Origin: Haplosporangium gracile
Lineage: Eukaryota; Mortierellomycota; Mortierellomycetes; Mortierellales; Mortierellaceae
DNA: 15,298 nucleotides
Assembly: GCA_015499985.1 (NCBI GenBank)
Contig: JAAAUF010000962.1
Location: forward strand, 1 to 15,298
Direction of reading: 5' to 3'
A program made the position numbers and the translations under genes. Positions 1 through 9,314 of the stretch are shown in pieces (position 1 is the first letter of the stretch; the number at the start of each line of letters is the position of its first letter). The notes below the pieces were generated by a model. That model had not been told where the DNA came from and ran no database searches. It worked only from the letters and a program-made list of their open reading frames with translations.

Positions 1-2799
1 CCGCAAAGCAAAAAGGCAATAGACCTAATAGAGTGCATACGTTGCAAAGAGTGCGAGGGTTCCTCGCTGTCCTCATCCCACAACTCCACGAAATCGCTTT
101 TTTCCAGTCTTACTGCGATCGGCTTCCTACTCGGTGAATAACTTATGACGTTCGGTTTAGAAGGCCAGACATCCACAGATACTCGTGATTCGCCAATAAC
201 CGCGTCCCAGACTCAAATAGTTCCATATTCGCTTCCAGATATGAGCTACCGTCCACACGTCGAAAATGCCACACTCAGAACATCGTCGATGTGGCCTACA
301 GGCACAAGGCCGGGCGATCCTGAACTAACGTTCCAAAGGCGCATAGTCCTGTCCGGGTCACCGGAAGCAATCCACTGACCATCCGGCGAGAATGCCAATG
401 TTTTGACCCAACTCGTATGCTCTTGGAGGGCGAACTCGGCCACTCCTGTTTCCACACTCCGTATCTTGATGACATTGGAGTAACCGGCGGTGGCAATTCG
501 ACGACCATCAAGCGATATCGCTACGACATCATCAGAACCGGAAGAAAACGAACGACTGGGCTCTCCAGTCACCGCATCATACTGTCGCAGAGTCCCAGAA
601 TCATTGCTAGCCATAACAGCTATCCCATCCGAGGAATAGGTGACGCTTGCGATCGGATCGGATTGAGTGATACTTAGGTCGAGTTCTGCTCCAGTGGTCG
701 TCACATCCCATAACCGCACGGTCCCATCCACGCTCCCTGATGCCATCTGTAGGTTGTTCGGCGAGAACGAAACGCATTCAACAAATGCAGAGTGACGCCT
801 GCATGGGCATCCCATAACTTGACCGTACAATCTTCACCAGACGAGGCTATCCATAAGCCATTTGGCGAAAAGCTGACGGCACAAACGGTATCCACATGGC
901 CTTTCCAATTTTTTCCTAATGTATCGGTGACTGATCCCCACAGCCGTAAATTACCGCCGACATCGCCTGCAACGGTCTACTTACAGTCAGGCGAATAGGC
1001 AACGCAAAAAATACTCTCGTACTCATTGTCGAGGACCAAGCCCATCTGTCCAGAGTGTGTATCAATTATTCGTGTCACCGTACCGGCGCCTCCAGAAACA
1101 ACGCTTCGTCCATCAGGCGAGTACGCAACGCTATAGATCTCTCCAAAATGACCCTGCAAGACAAAAAGAACGGCTCCAGTCCGAGGATCCTACAGCCTCA
1201 CGGCCTTGTTGTCGCTGGCTGAGGCAATTTGATTATCTGAAGGCGAGAACGCCACGGCATTGGCTCCCTTAGTATGCCCCTCTACAGTAAAATCAGTCAT
1301 TCCTGTCTGACAGTTCCACAATCGGACTGTAGATTCTATGCTGCCTGAGACAAGCTGCTTTTCAGAGGGTGACTGCGCAATGAATGCCAGAAGCTGTTGC
1401 ATAAAGTTAGGGTTCAACTGCACGCGTTCCGCTAAGAACTGAATGATCGAGGGTTCTGCAACAAGGTCCCTTTGGGACAGTGGGTGGTTGTTGATTTTGC
1501 TGGAGTCGGAAAGAGGATGCGGAGCAAACTCGTCGCTGCTGTCAGCAGGTCTCCAGATGGTGCGGGAATAAAAATACTCCAAAATGAATCGGTGAAAAAA
1601 GCGATACCGTATCCCGACTCGATTTAATAGACTGGAAGCTCGGAGGTGAGCCTTTCCAGGATTGAGACCAAAAAGTGGACCTTCCATGTCTTTCTGTCTC
1701 GCATGTGAGAGTATTCGACAACAGGTCTGCCACCCTGCTCCTAAAAGATCGACGTGGTCAGTTCCATCTGGTAGCTGATACCGTTGCGCTCGAAGCCGTC
1801 GGTAAGGAGTACATCCAGTGCCAATTTATTGTCTTCGCTCCACTTTGATTATCTAGATGACGCTTGTTGACAGCCATCCAATGCCTCACATGGTTGTCGT
1901 ATAGTCCCACGCGAGTGACACGGAGCCTCGAAAGGTCAGGCTTTCCCTGGACAACATTGGGAAGCGTCTCCAGACATAGCGTCAAAAAGAAAGGGTTCTT
2001 GGCCAGATCCATCAGGTTTAGGATAGTCTCCGGTTTGTCCATGTAATCCTCCTTAGCCCAGGTTCGTGCCTCGAGAGGGACGTATCGCTCGACATAGTCC
2101 TCGATCTTATCCTTGGAGAAAGGAGTGATGACAGCTTCCATGAAGAGCTCGTCCGCTGCACGATTATACATGCCCACCGCATTTGGGCACAAAGCGTCCT
2201 CGACAGTCCGGTCCGAGATACTGGGAGCGACAGGTGATGAGCAGTTTGGTGTTCCATTGCCCAGGCTGGTTGAGGAAGTTGGTGGTATGCAGATTCGAAG
2301 TGAGCTGACTCTTATCGTATCCATTACAGATCAAGATGAATTGACGTCTCAGCTTCAGCTCACGGATCTGATCGTCCAAAAAGTTGTGCGTCCTCAATGG
2401 CTGCGCGACCAAGTCTTTCTCCGGTCTCTCTAGCACTGGCAGATTAATGAAAAGGGAGAAGTAACCGCCGGGCTGGTAGTCCTGCTAGGGTTCGTACTCT
2501 AGATGCCGGTTGAAAGTCGACTTGCCTGCTCCCGAGTCGCCAAGGATCAGCATCACTTGACAGTCACCAGCAAGGAAGTCCTTGACCTTGTCCATCAAAG
2601 GGAACAGTGTGTCATCCGAGGATTGCAAGTTGGACTTGGCCATAGGAGCAATGTACACCGACAGATTGTACTCACTTAGTCGCTGCATCCTCAGAGTGAG
2701 TACAGCGGATTCAATATTTTGATCTTCCTGTGCCTTAATGAGTTCATCATCACTGCTCGAAGCATTCTCCAGTCACACTGTCTTAACGAACTGTTTCGC
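1..2799 (-). pseudogene. Decayed NACHT-WD40 NLR-like protein, runs off left edge
   Basis: Read on the minus strand from 2799 downward. Coding traces start behind an acceptor-like TTTCTCAG (AG at 2801-2800). The P-loop GDSGAGKSTF lies near 2520. A degenerate Walker B (ILICNGYDKSQL, ~2310-2345), a sensor-like WNTKLLITCRSQYLG (~2205-2250) and NACHT-associated helical sequence (DLAKNPFFLTLCLETLP, ~1950-2010; RYRFFHRFILEYFYSRTIW, ~1550-1605) follow. About eleven WD40 repeats run from ~1365 to the left edge. In-frame stops are at 2773-2775, 2485-2487, 1741-1743, 1190-1192, 977-979, 246-248 and 213-215. Frame changes lie near 2180, 1840, 1672 and 800. NACHT-WD40 proteins are STAND NTPases in which the repeats sense a ligand and the NTPase oligomerises, often in fungal self/non-self recognition. 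With this many lesions no full-length product is possible. Introns cannot explain the stops, because reading continues on both sides in a conserved frame. The family assignment is firm; the Mortierella affinity rests on recalled family sequence. Confidence 0.9.
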
Positions 2800-3410
2800 C
2801 TGAGAAACTGAAAAGGGCGCTTACTCTGTGTGCTCATCTTTCCAGAGTCCGAGGGAGCAGCGTTGGACGGGGTTGGTGGTGGCGGTGAGGAAATGCTTGA
2901 AGGTGACGAAAACGATATAATTGCAACTACATGCATGACAAATTAGTTAGCTACATTTTTTTGAAAACACTGTAGTTTTAAATTTTATCTCCATGGTAGC
3001 TGGATTTACCTCGGATAAGTCCAAAGGACAACTGTTGAGGGTGTTGTAGTGCAAGTAGCAAACAAAGGAACGGCTGGGCTAATGACAAAGACACCAAAAA
3101 ACATATTCTGTTAGAGGCACTGAGAAATGATATAGAGCATGCAATAGCAATTGAACGTTCCTTTCTGCGCTCATTTTCGCACACCCTTTCTATTATCTTC
3201 TTGACAAGTGAGGCACCTGTTATTTTGTACAGGTCACAACGAAATAAGTTGTTAGGGCTTATTTGTGCGTCCATTACGTAAGAGCGTCTTGCAGATTCAT
3301 GACCTTCTTGTTGCAGAGCGCGTCAAGAACCACCTTCAGACCTGACGAAGGGCATACCTCTGACACGCTGACCAAGGATAGAGCTGGCTGTCTGTCAGTC
3401 TTGAGGGTGT

Positions 3411-3449
<39 letters not shown>

Positions 3450-4190
3450 GGTGTTGATGTGTGCTTGTGAATGGGGATGAGAGAGGGAGAAAGGAGGAGC
3501 GAGAAGAGGATTCAACCCTGTAAAGTGACTAATGAATGGAAGCCGAAGAGTGAAAGAGTGAAAGAGTGGCGAGAGAGCGATGAAAAAAGATGAACAAGGA
3601 AGATGAAGAGGGAGGCGCGACAAGAGGAGAGAAAATAAAAAAGTCGACCCTTCTTCCCTCACCCTTCTCTTTCTCGCTCTGTTGACTTTGTGACTTTTGC
3701 CTACTGGTAAATTTTTTTTTTTATTTAATTTGATTTGGCGTTGCACAAGCCAGAGAGCGCAAAGAACGAAGGAGATTTGGACCATTGTTGCGCCTTGGGT
3801 AAACAAGGACAAGAAGCGGAACAAGAAACATTCAGCTTGTCCTATGCTCGCCTTTCTTTTGATCCGCTGTCCTTTACAAATTCAGGTATAGAGTTGATCA
3901 TTAATTAAACGCGAAACGATCGCTTGTCATAACTTCAGGCTAAGTGTGCGTTCATTTTTCTATCGCAACACGACCCGAAAGATCCAAGATCTTAAGTATC
4001 AATGCCTTTTTTGCCTCTTTTCCGTTCTATAAGTTTGAATCATCAATATCAAAGTCGCCATCTGCAGCTACATTTGTAGGACAAGCCTTGGTATTCTCCT
4101 TCCTTTTTTTTGTTCTTGCCTTCCTGAACTGCTTGTTCGCTACACGTGACCAGTTGGGAAAGGCACAATGAGATTAAAAAAGAGGAATTC
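2800..4190. other. Gene-free stretch between NLR relic and transporter
   Basis: No recognisable coding sequence on either strand. The longest frames are low-complexity: an Asn run from the TTG repeat, and Ser/Phe/Leu-rich translations of a CT-rich strand. The plus strand is strongly purine-rich at 3470-3660, so the minus strand is CT-rich like the leaders of the intact minus-strand genes here. An A/T-rich stretch (TTAAATAAAAAAAAAA on the minus strand, ~3715-3730) lies upstream of that. This could be the remains of the promoter and leader of the NLR gene, which would put its lost 5' exons around 2800-3330. That is inference; no start codon or first exon could be assigned. Confidence 0.4.
3412..3450. 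repeat. (TTG)13 trinucleotide microsatellite
   Basis: Thirteen perfect TTG units, 39 bp (CAA/AAC on the minus strand), followed by the imperfect GTGTTGATG. It lies just downstream of the purine-rich plus-strand block, in sequence with no supported gene. Confidence 0.97.
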
Positions 4191-4198
4191 AAACAAAA

Positions 4199-4204
4199 TT
4201 TATT
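4199..4204 (-). terminator. Poly(A) signal of the MFS gene
   Basis: The minus strand reads AATAAA about 42 bases past the TAG stop (4248-4246) of the transporter gene, in A/T-rich sequence. It is the nearest canonical hexamer downstream of that gene. The cleavage site is not determined. Confidence 0.5.
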
Positions 4205-4245
4205 CTACTAGAAAAAGGACGAGGAGGAATCCATCAGACAGAACT

Positions 4246-6200
4246 CTAGGCGATGACAGTGCGGGCAACAGAGACACTAGACCCACCCTTCTTCTCATCC
4301 TTCTTCTCACCCCCATCATCCTCCAGCTCAGCCTTTCCCTCAGTACCCGAGATCTGGCTCTCATCCACAACCTCAAGTCCCTTCTCTCCGTTATCCTCCT
4401 TCTCGGGAGCAACACCAGAGAACTCAATAGGGTCTCGGTTAGAAGCCAAAAGCAACGTCAACACCCAACCAATACCGCCAATAACACCAAAAGTGTAGAA
4501 CGCGGCGCGGTAACCAGACATCAAGGCGGCTCCCTCAGCACCGACGGCAGGCTCGTAAGCCTGGGACAAGATGGTGGAAATCGCAAGACCAACAGGTCCT
4601 CCGAGCTGGATGGCGACGTTAAATACTGCACCGACAACACCCTGGTCCTCATCGGGGGCGTCAGCAACAACGTTGATCTGACAACTCATCCAGGTAGGCG
4701 AGAGACCGAGACAGTTGACAATCAAGGCAGGGAAGGCGTAATGCCAGTAGCTAGTGCCGGGGACGATCTGGGCAAAGACGACCGACGAGATGATGATTAA
4801 AATCCATCCAATCAACATAACGAACTTGGTGCGAATGAAGACAAAGAGACGGGTAACGCTCAAGGCACCGATAAGGAGACCGACTCCGTGGACAATGTAG
4901 CAGCAGGCTGTGATCAGGGGAGAGTACTTGAGGACATTCTGAAAGGTCAACGATGTGAAGAAGATCATGGTGTTGTAGGTGGCTGTGAGACAGATAATGA
5001 CGATCACCGAGGCGCGGAACCGGACAGAGCCCCAGATGCGGAAGGGCATGATAGGATAATCAATACGACGCTCCCAGAAGACGAAAAAGACGAGGAGAGC
5101 AACGCCGACAAGGAAGGGTGCCAAAGTGTGCGCAGAACCCCAACCAGCAGAGGTGGACTCGGAGAGGTAATAGACAACGGCAATGATACCGAGCATGAAG
5201 GAAATAACGCCAACAAAATCAATACGACGATCGGTGACATGGACATCATCATTGACCTTGGAGATGACAAAGAAGCCAGCGACGCTAAGGAGGGCCGAGA
5301 TGATTGCAGTAATGTAGAAGATCCAGTACCAACCAATGGTCGCGTCAAAGATGCCGCCGAGGAGGACACCGATGGTCTGGCCGATACATCCTGCTCCTCC
5401 GAACATTGCGAGAGCAAACGTGCGTTTAGGACCGAGGGGGTAGGATGTGGTCAACAGCGCCAATGCACTTGGACTAATGAGTGAATTCAGAGGGAGGATA
5501 GGGAAAATAGGGTTACGATCGTTAATAAAATGTGAAAGGAAAGGGTGCATGAGTAGTAGATGAAAGAATACAATGACGCGTTTTGTGAATAGAAGGATGA
5601 ACAAAGGACAGAAAGGGAGTGAGGGGAAAGTGAATGCTTACATTGTGAAGCCTGCGCCTGCGCCTTGGAGGCCACGAGCCACAGACATGAAGATGGGGTT
5701 CCTTGCAAATCCGCAGACCAGCGACCAGGCTGCAAACCAAGATGTGCCCGTCAAGAATACCCGGCGATGTCCAAACAGATCGCCCTATTGTGAGCAAAAT
5801 TTCGAGGAGAAGAAGAGAGGAAGGAAAACGGTCAAACATTCGTAATTTTTTAGGAACTGTAAAGTGGTTGCACAAAGAAAAAGCGAAACGCAAATAAGCT
5901 TACCATTCGACCACCAACAAGCAAGAAGGCGCAATACGTGAGTGCATAACTACTCACGACCCACTGCAACTGGTTGGGTGCATATTTGACATCTCGAAGA
6001 ATAGAGGGGAGAGCAATGGTAACGGAGGCGACACTGATGATATCGAGCATCTGAGCAAGACAGAGCAGGAAGAGGAGGATGCCGCCATGTTGGTCTAGGC
6101 GTTTGTACCATGGTAGTTTCTTGGATAGACTTAAGGTATCGGCATTGCGGGGAGGGGGGATGACGGCAGAGGCTAGAGTGAAAGCGTCGGTATCAGTCAT
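4246..6200 (-). CDS. MFS transporter, DHA2 (14-TM) drug:H+ antiporter type
   Basis: Three exons on the minus strand: 6200-5904, 5784-5642 and 5473-4246. The introns are 119 bp (GTAAGC...AATAG) and 168 bp (GTAAGC...ATTAG). The spliced CDS is 1668 nt, 555 aa. The start was chosen because the ATG at 6200-6198 opens a hydrophilic N-terminus (MTDTDAFTLAS) followed by TM1 at ~40-64. Splicing restores MFS motif A across the first junction, GGRMGDLFGHRR (residues 96-107), and joins GAGAGFT to IPSALALL across the second. D53 in TM1 (AQMLDIISVASVTIALP) and WVVSSYALTYCAFLL are DHA2-like. GGAGCIGQTIGVLLGG sits at the motif C position. Many further hydrophobic segments, with length near 550, fit 14 TM helices. 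The last ~60 residues form a charged cytosolic tail rich in E, K and D. DHA2 proteins export drugs, metabolites or ions using the proton gradient at the plasma or vacuolar membrane; fungal Atr1-like exporters are the likely relatives. The substrate cannot be read from sequence. Confidence 0.93.
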
Positions 6201-6560
6201 CTTGGATGTGTTTGTTGTTTGAGAGCAGATAGTTTGAATTGGTAGTAAGAGGAGTGGGTATTTGAAAACGTGGTTCTTGTTATCTTCAGAGTGAAGAGCG
6301 AAGAGTGAATAGTGAAGATTGAAGAGTGCAAGTGAAAGTGTGTGCAAGTGAGTGTAAATGCAAGCAAAAGCGAAACAAAAAATGCAGCAAAGAGCAAAGG
6401 GATAAAAAGTGCAAGTAAGTAATGTAGCAAGTGGGTGTTCTTGTTGTTACAAAAGAAAAGAAAAGAAAAGAAAAGAAAAGAAAAGAAACAAAGACGAGTG
6501 AAGTGAAGAGAAGAGTAGTGAAGATGAGAAGTAGTGAAGAGAGGAATGAAGAAAACACAA
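6201..6560 (-). promoter_or_regulatory. Pyrimidine-rich leader of the MFS gene
   Basis: On the sense (minus) strand the stretch between the start codon and the TATA box is dominated by C and T, with many TCTTCACT-like short motifs. It includes the (CTTTT)7 tract. CT-rich blocks before the ATG are common in fungal promoters and 5' UTRs. The transcript start would fall ~30-60 bases below the TATA box, giving an mRNA leader of about 320-350 nt if unspliced. Confidence 0.55.
6451..6485. repeat. (AAAAG)7 pentanucleotide microsatellite
   Basis: Seven perfect AAAAG units on the plus strand ((CTTTT)7 on the sense strand of the MFS gene), about 250 bp upstream of the start codon and inside the predicted leader. 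Unit number is likely to vary between strains and could alter leader length. Confidence 0.97.
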
Positions 6561-6579
6561 ACGGCGGGGGACAGTCTGC

Positions 6580-6587
6580 CTTTTATA
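6580..6587 (-). promoter_or_regulatory. TATA box of the MFS gene
   Basis: The minus strand reads TATAAAAG, 380 bp upstream of the MFS start codon, at the upstream border of the CT-rich leader. An inverted CCAAT (plus-strand ATTGG) lies further upstream at 6780-6784. Assignment rests on motif and position only. Confidence 0.55.
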
Positions 6588-6599
6588 ACTTTCTGCTCT

Positions 6600-7940
6600 G
6601 TTCACGTCCTTGAGTTTTGTCAGTAGTCACTGTCTTTTTCTTTGTCCCTTGTCCTTCAGCTACCGCCATATTGTGCTATTTCATGTCCTATCTAGCCAGT
6701 ACTTACTTAAGAGGCACTTCGCAGAAACTCCGTTGTTATGGACATCCTTTCATACCGTCATTCGTCCTTCCAGGACGCTCATTGGCTAGTTGGGGAGTGT
6801 TTGTAATTGAAATATCCATTTCATTTTTTTTCACCCTACCCCTTCTGTAAACAAAAGACATGGGTCAGATCTGCGCTTAACTGAAAAAACCTTTTTTTTT
6901 CATGCTGCGCAAGGGAAACCAACGAAAAAATTTCTTCGATTTCAAATCTCGGATCAAATCAGGGGTCTTCCTCTGTATGTACTCCATCACTCTATCCACC
7001 TACAGAAGAAGCAAAAAACAAGGTGGGTCTAACCTCCGCTTCTGCATTGCCCTGCTCACTTGCTCACGCAAGTGTGGATGCGTAAGTTCCTTTCTTCTTG
7101 ACGTTGGTACAACCGTCACACTGGGCGCAACTCCCTATCCTTCTCATACCCCGGTACTTTCCTCTCCTGTAGTTTCCCGTCCTAATCCCCTACTCCACCC
7201 CTCCCTTTCCTTCTTCAGTGCTCACTCTCATTGTTCTAAGCATGAGATGCTCAAATCCCTCCCTTCCCTTCTCTTCCCTATGCATTAGCGCCATGTTTCA
7301 TTCAATGAACCTCCTCTGTATTTGGGTGATAAGTTTATACAAAAGACAGAGAACGCTCATTGAATCTCAACATCAGACGTTTATTTGCTGCTTCACTTGT
7401 TTTCATTGCTGAGAAATCAAAAAACTGTTTTTCGTCATTTCCTGTCTCCGATAAAGAAAAAAAAGTATTCTCGCACCATCTCGCATTGTACGTGAACACT
7501 GAACCTTTGTCTCCAAGACGATCTATCGTTGCTCTTATGGCGACATCCTTGTATATTATACTTCCACGGATGGGCGTAAAAAAGCATAAAACGACGATTA
7601 TTAAGCTGAAAATGACTTTATTTTTAAGGACGCGCTGAATAAATGTTTTGGTTCGAAAGCCAAAGGCCAGAGGAAGAGAGAGGCAACGCTAGATGAACAA
7701 AGGGGCGAACAAACGGGGCCGTGGCACAAACTCATGGATTCGAGAATCCCTTATTATTTCGTTCTATATGTTTTACTTTCTGTCCCCTTTCATGTAAATT
7801 CATTGAGTGCACTCATCTTTTTTGACAAATAGAGGACGAGGGTCAGGCTGCAGATAAGGCAGAAATACAGGGTGATATGACAGACAGATGAGGTGAATGA
7901 AGAGGGTGCCTGTAACCTGTGCGGTGTTCATATCCTCATC
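6600..7940. other. Intergenic stretch, nothing recognisable
   Basis: No coding sequence, tRNA or repeat array could be supported. Open frames here (for example 6902-7288 plus) translate to Ser/Pro/Leu-rich sequence with no motif and no splice support. Positions 7080-7270 are CT-rich on the plus strand. A plus-strand AATAAA sits at 7638-7643 with no gene assigned to it. Confidence 0.4.
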
Positions 7941-7941
7941 C

Positions 7942-8020
7942 ATTGGTTGTAGCCAGTGGACGATTGAAAGTTCAGTCCTCATTGGTCGAATGGTTACCTT
8001 TCCCTTACCCCCATTTATAA
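7942..8020 (+). promoter_or_regulatory. Possible plus-strand core promoter (2 inverted CCAAT + TATA)
   Basis: ATTGG (inverted CCAAT) occurs at 7942-7946 and 7981-7985, followed by TTTATAA at 8014-8020. The order and ~30-40 bp spacing resemble a compact fungal promoter pointing right. No clear first exon follows. The nearest coding-like plus-strand sequence is the candidate exon at 8806. Confidence 0.25.
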
Positions 8021-8265
8021 TCACCAAGAACCAAAACTACTCTTGTACACCATTTGGCTCCAACCTCTAAAGTCCGCCCCCCTACCTTTTGCTTGTGTCC
8101 CTATTTCACCGACTGCAATCCTAGGTGAATTGGCAGATGGGCCAAAACAACACAGGAAGACAACGGGAGATCCTAACTATCACTATCTGGCCTATCCCTT
8201 ATTTCTTTTCTTTCACCTGGTAGAACTCCATCTACACAAAGGACCCATGTGGAAGAGCGCGACTT

Positions 8266-8294
8266 GAAGTGACTACATTGAAGTAGCTACCATT
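8266..8294. repeat. Short imperfect tandem repeat (14/15 bp)
   Basis: GAAGTGACTACATT is followed at once by GAAGTAGCTACCATT. It lies about 20 bp before the 158/160-bp tandem duplication and may be part of the same unstable stretch. Confidence 0.6.
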
Positions 8295-8315
8295 GAGTCT
8301 GCGCTCGGGATTACT

Positions 8316-8633
8316 CCGTTCCCTGTTCCACATGTTTCGAACAGTTTATCCGATTTATCCGCCCCGTCTCCTGTAAATCTAGGCCTCAGGGGATGTCACT
8401 TCAGAGAATGTGAGTACTCCGAAGGAGGAAGTTGAATTGGCCATCCTACGATCCTTACCAAAAAGCCAAAACGCCGTTCCCCATTCCACATGTTTCGAAC
8501 AGTTTATCCGATTTATCCGCCCCGTCTTCTGTAGATCTAGCCGCCTCAGGGGATGTCACTTTAGAGAATGTGAGTACTCCGAGGGAGAAAGTTCAATTGG
8601 CCATCTTATGATTCTTACCAAAAGGCCAAAATA
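8316..8633. repeat. Tandem duplication, units of 158 and 160 bp
   Basis: Unit 1 is 8316-8473 and unit 2 is 8474-8633, adjacent with no spacer. Each begins CCGTTCCC and ends near GCCAAAA. I count 14 substitutions and one 2-bp indel, so about 91% identity. Thirteen of the 14 substitutions are transitions. On the minus strand both units encode GVLTFS, then E/K, then VTSPEA, after an ATGGCCAAT. Unit 2 has a TGA directly after MAN but then stays open through ARSTEDGADKSDKLFETCG. Unit 1 lacks the TGA but is frameshifted by the 2-bp indel after SPEA. This looks like a duplicated piece of a dead coding sequence; I do not recognise the protein. Confidence 0.93.
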
Positions 8634-8805
8634 CCGAAGTCTGTGGAGCCGCAGTAACTCTAGTCGGACACCTCGCATGAACACCCCGCACAGAACAAAC
8701 ATAGCATGATGTCCTCTCTCAATTGATAACACTCGGCGTTTTTTATGGTTTTTTTTTCTTTTTTTTTTGAGCCTACCTTCCTTCTCTCTTTCTTCTTTTG
8801 CGCAG

Positions 8806-8946
8806 TGTCCTGGAGGATCAAACAAAAAAAGTTCCTACGGGTATCGCCTTTCTGTTGACGTCATCCCTCCTAGCCTGCAAAGTAGCTACGCAGTCGAAGA
8901 TATCGCAATCGCTCATGCTGCTGAGAAATGTGGTTTTGAGCAAGAG
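8806..8946 (+). CDS. Possible internal exon of an unrecognised gene
   Basis: 141 nt, 47 codons, phase 0 at both ends. It is preceded by a long pyrimidine tract ending TTTGCGCAG and followed by GAG/GTAAGAG, both good splice consensus sites. The translation starts CPGGSNKKSSYGYRLSVDV and contains YAVEDIAIAHAAEKCGFEQE, a balanced, coding-like composition. A 72-bp gap (8947-9018) ends in CTCCCCCAG, and the same frame then continues from 9019 (DNATFPRDKETGAARLTRPL) for at least another 20 codons. No upstream exon, start codon or end could be assigned, and I do not recognise the protein. It may be a fragment of a dead gene, perhaps linked to the neighbouring tandem duplication. Confidence 0.28.
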
Positions 8947-9089
8947 GTAAGAGATAAGCAATAATGACAAAGACCGCCCAGCTTCTGTTGACGCGCTCCA
9001 CCACCACCACTCCCCCAGGATAACGCGACTTTTCCTCGGGACAAAGAAACAGGTGCAGCTAGGTTGACTCGCCCCTTACCTCAAGTAAA

Positions 9090-9274
9090 AAGTAAAAACA
9101 CACTATTACTGTATTTTTTTTTTTTATCTTCTTATCCTTTTCTACTAACACGCCTTCCCAAACCAAGTGTAATAGGAGCAGAGCAAGAGGGAGAGGAGAT
9201 AAGGATAATAACAAGGGAGGAAGACAAGAAGGTGTAGAGACAAGAGAAGTGGGCAAGAAAGAATGAGGTTTATT

Positions 9275-9314
<40 letters not shown>

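Noticed and set aside
2978..3274. 98-codon minus-strand frame starting with a true ATG, as a possible first exon of the NLR gene
   Set aside because: A donor-like GAGGTAAAT occurs near its end, but the translation matches no NLR N-terminal region I know and the link to 2799 is not supported.
3336..3824. 162-codon minus-strand frame with an Asn run
   Set aside because: The Asn run is the CAA microsatellite. The rest is Ser/Phe/Leu from a CT-rich strand with no domain or splice support.
4168..4800. 210-codon plus-strand open frame
   Set aside because: Lies antisense to exon 3 of the MFS gene. Its Arg/Asn/Thr-rich translation has no motif, while the minus strand has clear transporter helices.
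4888..5484. 198-codon plus-strand open frame, very rich in D, E, G and N
   Set aside because: Antisense shadow of the hydrophobic MFS coding sequence; the acidic bias is what the complement of transmembrane codons yields.
6902..7288. 128-codon plus-strand frame
   Set aside because: No motif, Ser/Pro/Leu-rich low-complexity end, no splice or promoter support.
7645..7665. GGTTCGAAAGCC as a tRNA B box
   Set aside because: The last bases do not fit the consensus, and no A box or acceptor-stem pairing is found around it.
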